Source: Prevotella aff. ruminicola Tc2-24 (GTDB taxonomy: Bacteria; Bacteroidota; Bacteroidia; Bacteroidales; Bacteroidaceae). From it: a DNA stretch of 64,000 nt. Position numbers and translations under genes: made by a program. This document shows positions 26,841 to 35,875 of the stretch, piece after piece. The notes under the pieces were generated by a model, which made no database searches, was not told the origin of the DNA, and worked only from the letters and a program-made list of their open reading frames with translations. The stretch's first letter is position 1; every line of letters starts with the position of its first letter. Where the stretch lies: NCBI RefSeq assembly GCF_900110895.1, contig NZ_FOIQ01000004.1, positions 62,001-126,000 of the forward strand, read 5' to 3'.

Positions 26841-27319
26841 GTCTTCGGTGGCGTTTTGTCCTAAAAAAGTGCCTAAAAAAGTGTTCGTCAGAAGTTGCGA
26901 ACTAGAAAAACCAAGGGGCCTCTTATAGTCCCTTTTTGCCCTATTATGGTATACTTTCGACCTATCTGGAGTGGAGAACGACCCTACTCCGGGTAGGGAT
27001 GCCTCTTTACAGTTGAAGAGATAGGTTCCACGACTGTAAGGAATGGCACTTACGAGAGAAAGAGATAATCCCTTATAGGGTATAGAGATTATCTCTTACA
27101 CTCGTGAACCCTATCTCCACGACTCATAGACCCTATCTCCATGACCGTAAAATCCCACCCCTTCCTTGTGTGGGCGTAATCGTCTTATTATCAGCCAATT
27201 ATGAAAACGATTCAAAACTCGCGTCTACACCCCACATTCCCATGTTCCAGCCCACCACGCAAGCTATGCGCGCCCATTTGTAAAGATATATCACAGCAGG
27301 GCATATAGGTAATCATATG
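26841..27319. other. Gene-free region with short inverted and direct repeats
   Basis: No supported gene. The region has several small symmetrical motifs. AGAGATAATC (27061-27070) is inverted at 27087-27096. CCCTAC and GTAGGG face each other near 26985-27000. CCTATCTCCACGACT near 27118 is repeated as CCTATCTCCATGACC about 25 nt later, with an inverted relative near 27020. No convincing promoter or long reading frame was seen. Confidence 0.6.
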
Positions 27320-27357
27320 AAAAACAGGCGGCTTCTCACTCAAGAGAAACCGCCTGC
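27320..27357 (-). terminator. Terminator of the rsfS-ftsH-cdsA operon
   Basis: On the minus strand a stem CAGGCGG..TTCTC / GAGAA..CCGCCTG (one mismatch) is followed by TTTTTC, 23 nt after the cdsA stop. Confidence 0.8.
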
Positions 27358-27379
27358 TTATTCTGGTATGTGTGTTGTC

Positions 27380-28228
27380 TTACAGGATGGTCAGCGTGTA
27401 GAGATAGACCACGGCTGCGGGGATGGCCAACAAGGACGAGTCGAAGCGGTCGAGCATTCCACCGTGACCGGGAAGGATGTGACCACTGTCCTTGATGCCG
27501 AGGGTACGCTTGAAGAGCGACTCCACAAGGTCGCCCCAGGTGCCGAAAACAACCACCGTCAGTCCGAGACCGGCCCATTCGACGGCGCTCAGCTGGAGAT
27601 CGTTGACACCATACTGCTCTGTGAGGTACCACACCAATACGGCGATGACCATCACGAGGATGCCACCACCGACGGAGCCTTCCCAGCTCTTTCCCGGTGA
27701 GATACGCGGAAACAGCTTATGCTTGCCCAGAAGGGAACCGCAGAGGTAGGCGCCGGTGTCGTTGATCCAGAGGAAGACGAACACGGAGAGGGGTATCAGA
27801 TAGGTGTAGCAGATGCCATCGCCCACGGCACGGAAGGCCAGCACATTCAACAGGGAGAACGGCAGGGCGATGTAAAGCTGACTCATCATCGTATAGGCCC
27901 AGTTGCTGACGGGATCTTCTTGTTTCAGATAGAGCTCGGCAATCAACAGGTAGATGATGGAGATGAGGTAGGGGATGAACACGCCGGAGGATGTGATGCC
28001 GCTATTGTAGCCCATCATGGCCAGGAAGAAGTAGACGCCGGCTACGGTGCAGATCAGACGGTTGATGGCGACGTGCTCTCTCTCGTTGACCAGTCCGGTG
28101 AACTCCCAGATGGTGAGTCCGGTGACAACGGCAAAGAGAAACGCCATGGCCTCCGGACGTAGGAAACATGTTACGATGGCGGCCACGAAAAATACCGCCG
28201 TGATGGTTCTGACGATAAAATTCCTCAT
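27380..28228 (-). CDS. cdsA: Phosphatidate cytidylyltransferase
   Basis: Makes CDP-diacylglycerol from phosphatidate and CTP in the inner membrane. 282 residues with about eight hydrophobic segments and the family signature near the C-terminus (KDSGHILPGHGGMLDRFDS). SPGKSWEGSVGG and GDLVESLFKR lie before it; these residues bind metal and CTP by family precedent. It follows ftsH by 3 nt. The order rsfS-ftsH-cdsA is conserved in Bacteroidales. Confidence 0.95.
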   Translation of the reverse strand: MRNFIVRTITAVFFVAAIVTCFLRPEAMAFLFAVVTGLTIWEFTGLVNEREHVAINRLICTVAGVYFFLAMMGYNSGITSSGVFIPYLISIIYLLIAELYLKQEDPVSNWAYTMMSQLYIALPFSLLNVLAFRAVGDGICYTYLIPLSVFVFLWINDTGAYLCGSLLGKHKLFPRISPGKSWEGSVGGGILVMVIAVLVWYLTEQYGVNDLQLSAVEWAGLGLTVVVFGTWGDLVESLFKRTLGIKDSGHILPGHGGMLDRFDSSLLAIPAAVVYLYTLTIL

Positions 28229-28231
28229 ATC

Positions 28232-30298
28232 TTACTCCTTACTGTTGGTTTCTTCGTTGTTCTCTTCGCCTGCTTCCGTCTCTTGCTTCTTGGCGGCCTC
28301 GGCCTCCAACTGACGGGCGCGCTCCTCGGCCATGCGCTCGGCGTCGGCGCGCTGCTGAGCCTCGAGCAACTCCTCGGCACGACTGGTCCAGGGACGCTTA
28401 CCGAAGATCTTCTCCACGTCGTCGGCGAAGATCACCTCACGGTCGATCAGCAGCTGTGCCAGTTGGGCATGGCCCTCGGCATGCTCGCTCAGGATGCTCT
28501 TGGCACGCTCGTATTGCGTGTTGATCATCTTCAGCACTTCATCGTCCATCGTCTTGGCTGTCGTCTCGGAATAGGGGCGCTGGAACTGGTACTCTGTGTT
28601 GTTGTAGTAGCAGACGTTCGGTAGCTTGTCGCTCATGCCGGCATAGGCGATCATGCCGTATGCTTGTTTGGTGACGCGCTCCAGGTCGTTCATGGCTCCA
28701 GTGGAGATGCTGCCGATGAAAAGGTCTTCGGCGGCACGACCGCCAAGCAGTGAGCACATCTCGTCGAGCATGGCCTCCTTGGTCTGGATGACACGCTCCT
28801 CGGGCAGGTACCAGGCAGCACCAAGGGCCTGACCCCTTGGTACGATGCTGACCTTCACCAGTGGGTTGGCATGCTCGGTAAACCATGAGATGGTGGCATG
28901 ACCAGCCTCGTGGATGGCGATAGAGCGCTTCTCGGCCTCAGTCATCACCTTCGTCTTCTTCTCCAGTCCACCGATGATACGGTCGACGGCATCGAGGAAG
29001 TCTTGTTTCTTGACCGACTTACTATCGTGGCGGGCGGCTATCAGGGCTGCCTCGTTACATACGTTGGCGATATCGGCACCTGAGAATCCCGGGGTCTGAC
29101 GGGCCAGGAAGTCGATGTCGACACTGTCGTCGATCTTGACGGGCTTCAGGTGAACCTTGAACACTTCTTTCCGCTCGTTGAGGTCGGGCAGGTCGACATG
29201 GATCTGTCGGTCGAAGCGTCCGGCACGCAGCAGGGCGGAGTCGAGCATGTCGGCACGGTTGGTGGCCGCCAGGATGATCACACCACTGTTCGTTCCGAAA
29301 CCGTCCATCTCCGTGAGCAGGGCGTTCAGTGTGTTCTCTCGCTCGTCGTTACCGCCCATGGCGGGGTTCTTACTACGGGCACGGCCTACGGCATCGATCT
29401 CGTCGATGAAGATGATGCAGGGCGACTTGGTCTTCGCTTGTTGGAAGAGGTCGCGCACACGACTGGCACCGACACCAACGAACATCTCCACGAAGTCGGA
29501 ACCCGACATCGAGAAGAAGGGTACGCCGGCCTCACCGGCAACGGCCTTGGCAAGCAGGGTCTTTCCTGTTCCCGGAGGACCGACGAGCAAGGCGCCCTTG
29601 GGGATCTTACCACCCAGTTCGGTATATTTCTGCGGGTTCTTCAGGAACTCCACAATCTCCTGGATTTCTTGCTTGGCTCCGGCCTGACCAGCCACATCCT
29701 TGAAGGTGATACCCAATTCGCCACCTTTCTCGTACATCTTGGCTTTCGACTTGCCGACGTTGAAGACACCGCCTCCGCCACCCATGCCTCCACTGCCCAT
29801 ACGGCGCATGAGGAAGATCCATAATCCTACAATGAATAGGATGGGCAGGAAGTTGTAGAGGAGTGTTGTGAACAGACCGTTGTCTTTCTGGTTCTCATAG
29901 ACCAGGTCGCCGGTGAACTTCTTCTCTTCCTTGGCCTTCTCGATGAACGGCTCTACCTGATCGACGGAGCCGAACTCCACCTCCAGATACGGGTCGGTGC
30001 CTGTCTGTTGGGTGCCCTGATGGAACACATCGCGGATATGTTCGGGCTTGACATACATCTTGAGGACGCTCTCGCTCTTGTTGATCACGATCTTTGAGGC
30101 ATAGCCGTGGTTGACCATGTCCTTGAAGTCGGAGTATGAGGTGTTCTTGGCGATGCTACTGTTGGTGGGACCGCCACTGGAAAAATAGAGTAGGCCCAGC
30201 ACAACGAATGCGAGGATGTAGATCCAGGTCATGTTGAATCTGGGCATGTTCATCTTCGGTCCGTTGTTTCCGGGTATCTGATTGTTCCTATTGTCCAT
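28232..30298 (-). CDS. ftsH: ATP-dependent zinc metalloprotease FtsH
   Basis: Membrane-anchored AAA+ protease that degrades misfolded membrane and regulatory proteins. 688 residues: membrane segments at about 24-40 and 147-164, periplasmic domain between, Walker A GPPGTGKT at 240-247, Walker B IIFIDE at 295-300, second region of homology [20 protein letters not shown], and zinc motif HEAGH at 463-467. The C-terminal tail is rich in Glu, Ala and Gln, likely coiled coil. It lies 40 nt after rsfS and 3 nt before cdsA. Confidence 0.97.
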   Translation of the reverse strand: MDNRNNQIPGNNGPKMNMPRFNMTWIYILAFVVLGLLYFSSGGPTNSSIAKNTSYSDFKDMVNHGYASKIVINKSESVLKMYVKPEHIRDVFHQGTQQTGTDPYLEVEFGSVDQVEPFIEKAKEEKKFTGDLVYENQKDNGLFTTLLYNFLPILFIVGLWIFLMRRMGSGGMGGGGGVFNVGKSKAKMYEKGGELGITFKDVAGQAGAKQEIQEIVEFLKNPQKYTELGGKIPKGALLVGPPGTGKTLLAKAVAGEAGVPFFSMSGSDFVEMFVGVGASRVRDLFQQAKTKSPCIIFIDEIDAVGRARSKNPAMGGNDERENTLNALLTEMDGFGTNSGVIILAATNRADMLDSALLRAGRFDRQIHVDLPDLNERKEVFKVHLKPVKIDDSVDIDFLARQTPGFSGADIANVCNEAALIAARHDSKSVKKQDFLDAVDRIIGGLEKKTKVMTEAEKRSIAIHEAGHATISWFTEHANPLVKVSIVPRGQALGAAWYLPEERVIQTKEAMLDEMCSLLGGRAAEDLFIGSISTGAMNDLERVTKQAYGMIAYAGMSDKLPNVCYYNNTEYQFQRPYSETTAKTMDDEVLKMINTQYERAKSILSEHAEGHAQLAQLLIDREVIFADDVEKIFGKRPWTSRAEELLEAQQRADAERMAEERARQLEAEAAKKQETEAGEENNEETNSKE

Positions 30299-30338
30299 AT
30301 GCTCTTTCTTTGTTGTGTTATTGTTTTGGATGGTTTGT

Positions 30339-30731
30339 TTAGTCTAGGTCGGGAATCCTGGTCAGAGGTGCATCTTCCCAGAGATGTTCCAGATCATAGT
30401 ATTCGCGTACGTCGGGCAGGAAGATGTGAACCAGTACATCGCTGTAGTCCATGGCGACCCACTGCGCGTTCTCCAGTCCTACCACATGGGCGGGCTTTTC
30501 ATGCAGGCGCTCACGGGCAAAGTCGCTGACAGACTCTGTGATGGCCTCGACCTGGGAGGGCGAGTTGCCTTGACAGATAATGAAATATTGGCAGATGGTT
30601 CCTTCTATTTTCCTGAGGTCTGCAACGACAATGCTACTTCCTTTCTTTTCCTGGATGGCTTCTGTGATCGTCTTGACAAGTTCCTCGCTGGGTGAGGTGG
30701 CTTTACGCCCTGATGGTTTTGTTTGCTCCAT
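30339..30731 (-). CDS. rsfS: Ribosomal silencing factor RsfS
   Basis: Binds ribosomal protein uL14 and blocks subunit joining when nutrients are scarce. 130 residues with the compact RsfS fold: KKGSSIVVADLRKIEG, YFIICQGNSPSQVEAITESV, and the C-terminal GLENAQWVAMDYSDVLVHIF followed by YDLEHLWEDAP. A 20-residue basic N-terminal extension precedes the domain. First gene of the operon; TACCTTTG (-7) lies about 30 nt upstream. Confidence 0.94.
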   Translation of the reverse strand: MEQTKPSGRKATSPSEELVKTITEAIQEKKGSSIVVADLRKIEGTICQYFIICQGNSPSQVEAITESVSDFARERLHEKPAHVVGLENAQWVAMDYSDVLVHIFLPDVREYYDLEHLWEDAPLTRIPDLD

Positions 30732-30923
30732 TAAATATGATTATGTGATTTATTCGACAAAGGTACAGCAAATCGAGTGAAATGCAAAATAAATTAGGAT
30801 TTATTTTCATTTCCTGGATACGGCTACAATCCAAGGCTTACTGGTCATGGGAAGGTCGGCGGGGGCAAACACGGGTGGAAAAGTACCTTTTTATCTCTTT
30901 TTGATAAAAAAACGGCTAAAAAT

Positions 30924-30954
30924 TTTGTCGGTTCCAGAAAAAGTAGTACCTTTG
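30924..30954 (+). promoter_or_regulatory. tRNA-Gln promoter
   Basis: TTTG and TACCTTTG separated by 19 nt, about 42 nt before the mature tRNA. Confidence 0.75.
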
Positions 30955-30995
30955 CATCCGCAAAACGGGATACGGATGTCCTGATGCGCTGATTT

Positions 30996-31066
30996 TGGGG
31001 TATGGTGTAATGGTAACACTACAGATTCTGGTCCTGTCATTCTTGGTTCGAGTCCGAGTACCCCAA
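30996..31066 (+). tRNA. tRNA-Gln (anticodon CTG)
   Basis: A 71-nt cloverleaf. The acceptor arms TGGGGTA / TACCCCA pair fully, including the weak U1-A72 pair typical of tRNA-Gln. The anticodon loop is TTCTGGT, and the T arm has GGTTCGAGTCC. The last pair of the anticodon stem is an A-C mismatch. CCA is not encoded. Confidence 0.93.
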
Positions 31067-31072
31067 CAAAAG

Positions 31073-31109
31073 AAAAGAGATTTCCCAAATGGAAATCTCT
31101 TTTTCTTTT
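31073..31109. terminator. Bidirectional terminator between tRNA-Gln and the DUF349 gene
   Basis: A 13-bp stem AAAAGAGATTTCC / GGAAATCTCTTTT with a 5-nt loop; A-run before and T-run after allow use on both strands. Confidence 0.85.
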
Positions 31110-31112
31110 ATC

Positions 31113-32981
31113 TTATTGCTTGTTCTCTGCGTCGATGGCTTTGATCTTCTCCTTGACGAGGTTCATGTCATCCTTGAGTTTCTGCACCTTCCGGTTCATC
31201 TCGTCAATGAGACTGTTGCCTTTCTTGGAGGAGGCATTCAGGAAACCGAGGTTGTTCTCATAGGTCTGTATCTCCTGCTTGAGGGCCTCGTACTGGCGGA
31301 ACAGACGTGAACGCTCGTTGTCGAGGGCGTTCTCGCCACGCTCGGCCACCTGCTTGATGGTCTGCTTGAAGTTGCTCAGACGGCGCTTGGCCACACTGAT
31401 GTTCAGTTCCTTATACAGTTTGTCGAGAACGGCATGATACTCCTCGTAGATCTTATCCTTCTCTTTATAGGGCACATGACCGATGGCATTGTACTCTTCA
31501 ACGAGCTTCTGTACCTTCTCCTGGATATCCTCACCCGTCTCCTCGGCCACAGCCTTGAGCTTCTCGATGACCTCACGTTTCTTGCTGAGGTTGGTATGCT
31601 CTTCTCCACGCTGTCCGGCTCCGGCGGCATTACGAGCCTCAAAGAACTTGTTGCAGGCTCCGAGGAACTCCTCCCATAACTGGTCGCCCAACTTCTTGGG
31701 AACCATGCCGATGGTCTTCCATTCTTTCTGCAGGGCGATGAGCTTGTCGCTGGTCGATTTCCATTCCGTGGAATCCTGCAGGGCCTTGGCCTTCTCGATG
31801 AGTGCGCGTTTCTTATCTGCATTTTCCTTGAACGTATCTTTCAGTGACTTGAAATATTCTGCCTTACGACCGAAGAAATCATCGCAGGCGGCACGGAAGC
31901 GCTCGAAGATCTTCACGTTCATCTTCTGCGGTGCGAAGCCGATGGTCTTCCACTCGGCCTGGATATCGATAATGGCCTTGGTGTGCTTCTCCCAGTCGCC
32001 GCTGCCCTTGTTCTCTTCTGCGGCAATAGCCTCTACCTTCTCGCAGAGAGCTGTCTTACGGGCCAGGTTCTCTTCCTCCTTGGCACGGATGCCCTCGAAG
32101 TGCTGCTGGTGACGCTTGTTGATGACTGTCGAGGCGGCCTTGAAGCGGTTCCATATCTCCTCGCGCAGTTCCTTGGATACCGGACCGATCTCGCGATATT
32201 CCTGATGCAGCTTCTGTAGCTGGTGGAAGGCACTGATCACATCTTCCTCCTCGGCCAACTTCTCTGCTGCCTCGCACAGACCGGTCTTCAGTTCGAGGTT
32301 CTTCTTGAAATCATATTCGCGTGCCTCACTGTTCAGACGGAGCATGTCGTAGAACTGCTCGACATAGAGCTGGTAGTTACGCCACAGCTCGTTAGCCTTT
32401 TCTGCGGGTACGTTCTTGATCTCACGCCATTGCTGCTGAAGCGCCTTGAACTCCTGATAGCTCTTGTTGGCTTCCTCGGGTGTGGTGATCATTGATTTGA
32501 TCTTCTCGATGATGTCAAGCTTCTTTGTCAGGTTCTCCTGCTTCTCAGCTTCCTGCTCTTTGAAGATTTTGGCGCGTTTTTCCTTGATGATGCCCATCTC
32601 TGCCTTGAAGGCCTCTTCTTTTTCATCAGGGGAGATCTGATACAGCTCGGGGTCGCCGCCTGCGTCGATATACGCCTTCAGGTTGGCTTCGCGCTCGGCA
32701 ATGTGCAACTTGTAGAACACAGTCTTCAGATAGTCTACCTCCTCCTTCTGAGGCGCCTCGTCGCCGTGGGCAATCTCCTGGATACGGGCCAGAACCTCGG
32801 CCTTGGTCTCATAGACCTTCTGGGGCTGTTCCGCTGGCTCTTCCGCAGGTGTGGATACTTCCTCGGTTGCTACTTGAGAAGCGTTCTCTGCTATTGGCTC
32901 TTCAGCCTGCTGAGGGGTAACTTCTTCCTTGATTACTTCGTTTTTGCCCAGTTCGAGGGCATTTTCTTGAGAGTCCATCAT
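31113..32981 (-). CDS. DUF349 repeat protein
   Basis: 622 residues. An acidic, Glu/Ala-rich N-terminal segment (1-60; EEPIAENASQ) is followed by at least five helical DUF349 repeats of about 70 residues, recognisable by recurring W-x3-G/N patterns such as LQQQWREIKNVPAEKANELW, EIGPVSKELREEIWNRFK, EWKTIGFAPQKMNVKIFERF and EWKTIGMVPKKLGDQLWEEF. The C-terminus is a predicted coiled coil. No enzymatic motif is seen. The family is widespread in Bacteroidota, with a suggested role in nucleic acid or stress biology that is not settled. Two adjacent Met codons make the start uncertain by one residue. Confidence 0.88.
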   Translation of the reverse strand: MMDSQENALELGKNEVIKEEVTPQQAEEPIAENASQVATEEVSTPAEEPAEQPQKVYETKAEVLARIQEIAHGDEAPQKEEVDYLKTVFYKLHIAEREANLKAYIDAGGDPELYQISPDEKEEAFKAEMGIIKEKRAKIFKEQEAEKQENLTKKLDIIEKIKSMITTPEEANKSYQEFKALQQQWREIKNVPAEKANELWRNYQLYVEQFYDMLRLNSEAREYDFKKNLELKTGLCEAAEKLAEEEDVISAFHQLQKLHQEYREIGPVSKELREEIWNRFKAASTVINKRHQQHFEGIRAKEEENLARKTALCEKVEAIAAEENKGSGDWEKHTKAIIDIQAEWKTIGFAPQKMNVKIFERFRAACDDFFGRKAEYFKSLKDTFKENADKKRALIEKAKALQDSTEWKSTSDKLIALQKEWKTIGMVPKKLGDQLWEEFLGACNKFFEARNAAGAGQRGEEHTNLSKKREVIEKLKAVAEETGEDIQEKVQKLVEEYNAIGHVPYKEKDKIYEEYHAVLDKLYKELNISVAKRRLSNFKQTIKQVAERGENALDNERSRLFRQYEALKQEIQTYENNLGFLNASSKKGNSLIDEMNRKVQKLKDDMNLVKEKIKAIDAENKQ

Positions 32982-33066
32982 TTAACTTTTTAGTTATTGA
33001 CATTCAGTATAATGATGCGGCGCATCATCGCATTTGGGCTCAAAATTACTAAAAAGAAGTGAAAAG

Positions 33067-33139
33067 CGAAGAGTGAAGCGTAAAAAGTTGCAACGTTTTT
33101 TACTTTTTTAACTATTTGCTATTTACGCTTCACTCCTCG
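33067..33139 (-). terminator. Terminator-like long hairpin after corA
   Basis: 18-nt arms (33067-33084 and 33122-33139) pair with one wobble; they enclose a T/A-rich stretch with its own smaller stem. It lies just after the corA stop on the minus strand. Confidence 0.6.
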
Positions 33140-33153
33140 TTTTCAGTCACTTT

Positions 33154-34080
33154 TTATACAAGTCGCTTATGTCGGAAAATCCACCACGCGATGCCAGAGA
33201 TGGCTCCGGAAATCAGGATGGCGAATATGAATCCCCATGATTTCGCTTCCATGCCGTTGATAAGGTTCATACCGAACATAGAGGTAATCAGGGTCGGTAT
33301 CATCATGATGATGGTGACGGACGTCAGCGTACGCATCACGGTATTCATATTATTATTAATGATGCTGCTGTAGGTGTCCATGGTCGACTCCAGAATGTCG
33401 GAATAGATGCTGGTGGTCTCACGGGCCTGCGACATCTCGATGTTCACGTCTTCGATCAGGTCGGCATCGAGCTCGTCGATCTGCAGTTTGAACTTCAGCT
33501 TCGACAGCAGGTTCTCGTTACCACGGATGGATGTCTGGAAGTAGGTGAGCGAGTCTTGCAGACGACTCAGGCCGATGAGGCTCTCGTTGTTCACCTCACG
33601 GTCGAGGTTGCGCTTGGCCTTATCGATGAGCATGGAGATCTGCTTCAGGCGCTTCAGGTACCAGACGGCACTGCTGAGGAAGAGTCGGAAGATCATGTCC
33701 ACATGGTCGGTGAAACCCACGTTGCGTTTCTGTTGGAAGCTGACGAAGTCGATCATCATGTTCGTCTCGTAATAGCAGACGGTGATGGTGACGTCGCGTT
33801 TGTGGATGATTCCCAAAGGTACGGTGGTATATGGCGTCCTGGATCGTATCTCCTTGACATAGGGGATACGGAGGATGATCAGCATCCATCCGTCGTCGTA
33901 CTCGTAACGGGCACGCTCATCGGTATCGCTGATGTCGCTCATGAAATAGTCGGGAATATTGAATTGCTTCTCCAGCATATGCTGGTCTTCCTCTGTCGGA
34001 CACGTCACCTGTATCCAACAATTGGGCTGCCACTCGTTGAGCTGGGTCAGTCCACCTGCAGTGTTCCAGTAAGTCTTCAT
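33154..34080 (-). CDS. corA: CorA-like magnesium/divalent cation channel
   Basis: 308 residues from MKTYWNTAGGLTQLNEWQPN, chosen because AAAAGGA stands 8 nt upstream; TTG-initiated extension to 34110 is less likely. A large cytoplasmic N-terminal domain with long helices (WYLKRLKQISMLIDKAKRNLD) leads to two C-terminal membrane helices. The pore motif GMN is present in SMFGMNLING. The protein ends in a basic tail, RHKRLV. CorA forms a pentameric inner membrane channel for Mg2+. The paired-promoter element lies about 140 nt upstream, leaving a long leader. Confidence 0.92.
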   Translation of the reverse strand: MKTYWNTAGGLTQLNEWQPNCWIQVTCPTEEDQHMLEKQFNIPDYFMSDISDTDERARYEYDDGWMLIILRIPYVKEIRSRTPYTTVPLGIIHKRDVTITVCYYETNMMIDFVSFQQKRNVGFTDHVDMIFRLFLSSAVWYLKRLKQISMLIDKAKRNLDREVNNESLIGLSRLQDSLTYFQTSIRGNENLLSKLKFKLQIDELDADLIEDVNIEMSQARETTSIYSDILESTMDTYSSIINNNMNTVMRTLTSVTIIMMIPTLITSMFGMNLINGMEAKSWGFIFAILISGAISGIAWWIFRHKRLV

Positions 34081-34220
34081 TTTGCTAATCCTTTTTAAGC
34101 TGTTAGCCAATTTAGCGGCAAAGGGATTAGCTGCTTTGCTCGCTATCCCCCGCCTTTACAAATTGTAATTATCCGCCGGGTAGTCGTCCATTTTTGTTAA
34201 TAATTTGGTTTAATCGGGTG

Positions 34221-34334
34221 CAAAGTTACGAAAAGTCGAGCGCAAAACAAAGAAAATCTTTTCTTTTTTTGCTAAGACGGAGTAATTTCGTCATCCGTGA
34301 TGACAAAGTTACGAAAAGTCGAGCGTAAAAAAAA
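34221..34334 (-). repeat. Paired-promoter/hairpin element, copy B (upstream of corA)
   Basis: On the minus strand it matches 21811-21928: two units with the spacer GCGCTCGACTTTTCG and boxes TAACTTTG (boxes at 34304-34311 and 34221-34228) flanking a 31-nt hairpin (34282-34312; arms GTCATC/GATGAC). The box nearer corA has a full -33 TTTG at 34248-34251 (19-nt spacer); the outer one has TTTT instead. Confidence 0.85.
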
Positions 34335-34355
34335 GAATTTCGAAGATAAAATAAG

Positions 34356-34406
34356 TTAAGAGTTAAGGAAAATGCATGAGTTGTGCATTTTTTCCTTAAC
34401 TCTTAA
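34356..34406. terminator. Bidirectional hairpin after pepD
   Basis: About 21-nt arms (TTAAGAGTTAAGGAAAATGCA and its near complement) around a 7-nt loop, 9 nt from the pepD stop. Confidence 0.7.
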
Positions 34407-34415
34407 TACGCTCTC

Positions 34416-35873
34416 TTATTTCACCGGGATGTCCTCAAGAGTCTTCTTCAGGAGCGTCCAGAAGGGTTCAACGGTCTTGATGAGGGCGCGCTCGGTGGTC
34501 GTATGAGGCGACTTCATCGTAGGACCGAGACTGACCACATCCAACCAAGGATACTTGCCGAGGATGACTGAGCATTCCAGACCAGCATGGTCAACTTGTA
34601 CGATGCCGTCCTCGTCGAACAGTTCCTTATACTCCTTCAACAACAGGTTCAGAATCTCTGAGTCGGGGTTCGGGTCCCAACCGCCGTAGCTTCCTGCTGT
34701 CTCTACCTTCATGCCAGCCATGGAGAAGCAGCTATCCAAAGTGTCGACGATATAGTCCTTCATGTCCTCACGACTGCTGCGAGCCAGGATCTTCAGTGCT
34801 GCCTTACCATTCTCGATGTCGATGATGGCGAGGTTGCTGGAGGTCTCCACAACGTCGGGATAGCTGGGGATCATACGTACCACACCATCGTGACAGGCGT
34901 GGATCGCGTTGATCAGGTTGTCCTGGATCTCCTCAGGAACCTCTGTCTTCGGAGTCTCCACGTCTTCCACGTAGAATTCGATACCGCTCTCGATACCCTT
35001 GAACTCGTCGATGAGGAGTTCTTTCCAGTCTGCGACGGTCTGCTTCAGATCGTCTACGTTCTCCTTCGGCAGGGTCAAAACGACCTCGGCTTTGAAGGGG
35101 ATGGCATTGCGCATGTTGCCGCCATGCCAACTGACGAGGCGAGCCTCTTCGGTCTCGATGACCTCGCGGACGAAGCGTGCCATCTGCTTGTTGGCATTGG
35201 CGCGACCCTCGTGGATCTCCAGTCCTGAGTGACCACCACGTAATCCTTTCAGGGTTACCTTCACAGCTACATCCTCAGGATCGGTCTCTGCCTCCTTATA
35301 CTCCAGTGTGGCTGTCACGTCGATGCCTCCTGCACTACCAATGACGAACTTACCCCAGGTCTCGGAGTCGAGGTTCATCAGGATATCGCCCTGCAACTCG
35401 TTCTCGGGCAGGTCGTTGGCACCATACATGCCAGTCTCCTCGTCGGCTGTGATCAGAGCATCGATAGGACCGTGCTTCAAGGTCTTGTCTTCCATCACGG
35501 CCATGATGGCGGCTACGCCCAGACCGTTGTCGGCGCCGAGGGTGGTACCCTTGGCCTTCACCCACTCGCCGTCGATCCATGGCTCTATGGGATCGGTCTC
35601 GAAGTTGTGCTTCGACTCTGGCGTCTTCTGGGGCACCATGTCCATATGGGCCTGTAGGATGACACCTTTGCGATTCTCCATACCTGGTGATGCTGCCTTG
35701 CGCATTACGATATTATTGGCGGGATCCTTGAAGACCTCAACACCAGCTTCTTTTCCGAACTCGAGCAGGAACTGCTGGATCTTTTCCAGATGTCCGCTTG
35801 GACGGGGTACTTGTGTCAACTTGTAGAAATTGCGCCAGATACATTCTGGCTTCAGGTTCTTGATTTCGCTCAT
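34416..35873 (-). CDS. pepD: Aminoacyl-histidine dipeptidase (PepD, M20 family)
   Basis: Zinc-dependent cytoplasmic dipeptidase. 485 residues starting MSEIKNLKPECIWRNFYKL. Metal-site motifs are in order: QAHMDMVPQ (His), GADNGLG (bridging Asp) and ADEETGMYGA (catalytic Glu and metal Glu). The lid domain insertion gives the long PepD length. An in-frame extension upstream runs into the neighbouring gene and lacks family similarity. The start is 2 nt from the end of the flippase-like gene, so the two share an operon. Confidence 0.94.
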   Translation of the reverse strand: MSEIKNLKPECIWRNFYKLTQVPRPSGHLEKIQQFLLEFGKEAGVEVFKDPANNIVMRKAASPGMENRKGVILQAHMDMVPQKTPESKHNFETDPIEPWIDGEWVKAKGTTLGADNGLGVAAIMAVMEDKTLKHGPIDALITADEETGMYGANDLPENELQGDILMNLDSETWGKFVIGSAGGIDVTATLEYKEAETDPEDVAVKVTLKGLRGGHSGLEIHEGRANANKQMARFVREVIETEEARLVSWHGGNMRNAIPFKAEVVLTLPKENVDDLKQTVADWKELLIDEFKGIESGIEFYVEDVETPKTEVPEEIQDNLINAIHACHDGVVRMIPSYPDVVETSSNLAIIDIENGKAALKILARSSREDMKDYIVDTLDSCFSMAGMKVETAGSYGGWDPNPDSEILNLLLKEYKELFDEDGIVQVDHAGLECSVILGKYPWLDVVSLGPTMKSPHTTTERALIKTVEPFWTLLKKTLEDIPVK

Positions 35874-35875
35874 AG

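Noticed and set aside
34081..34215. Mg2+ riboswitch (M-box or ykoK type) before corA
   Set aside because: The leader lacks recognisable M-box conserved helices; only the short in-frame ORF stands out.
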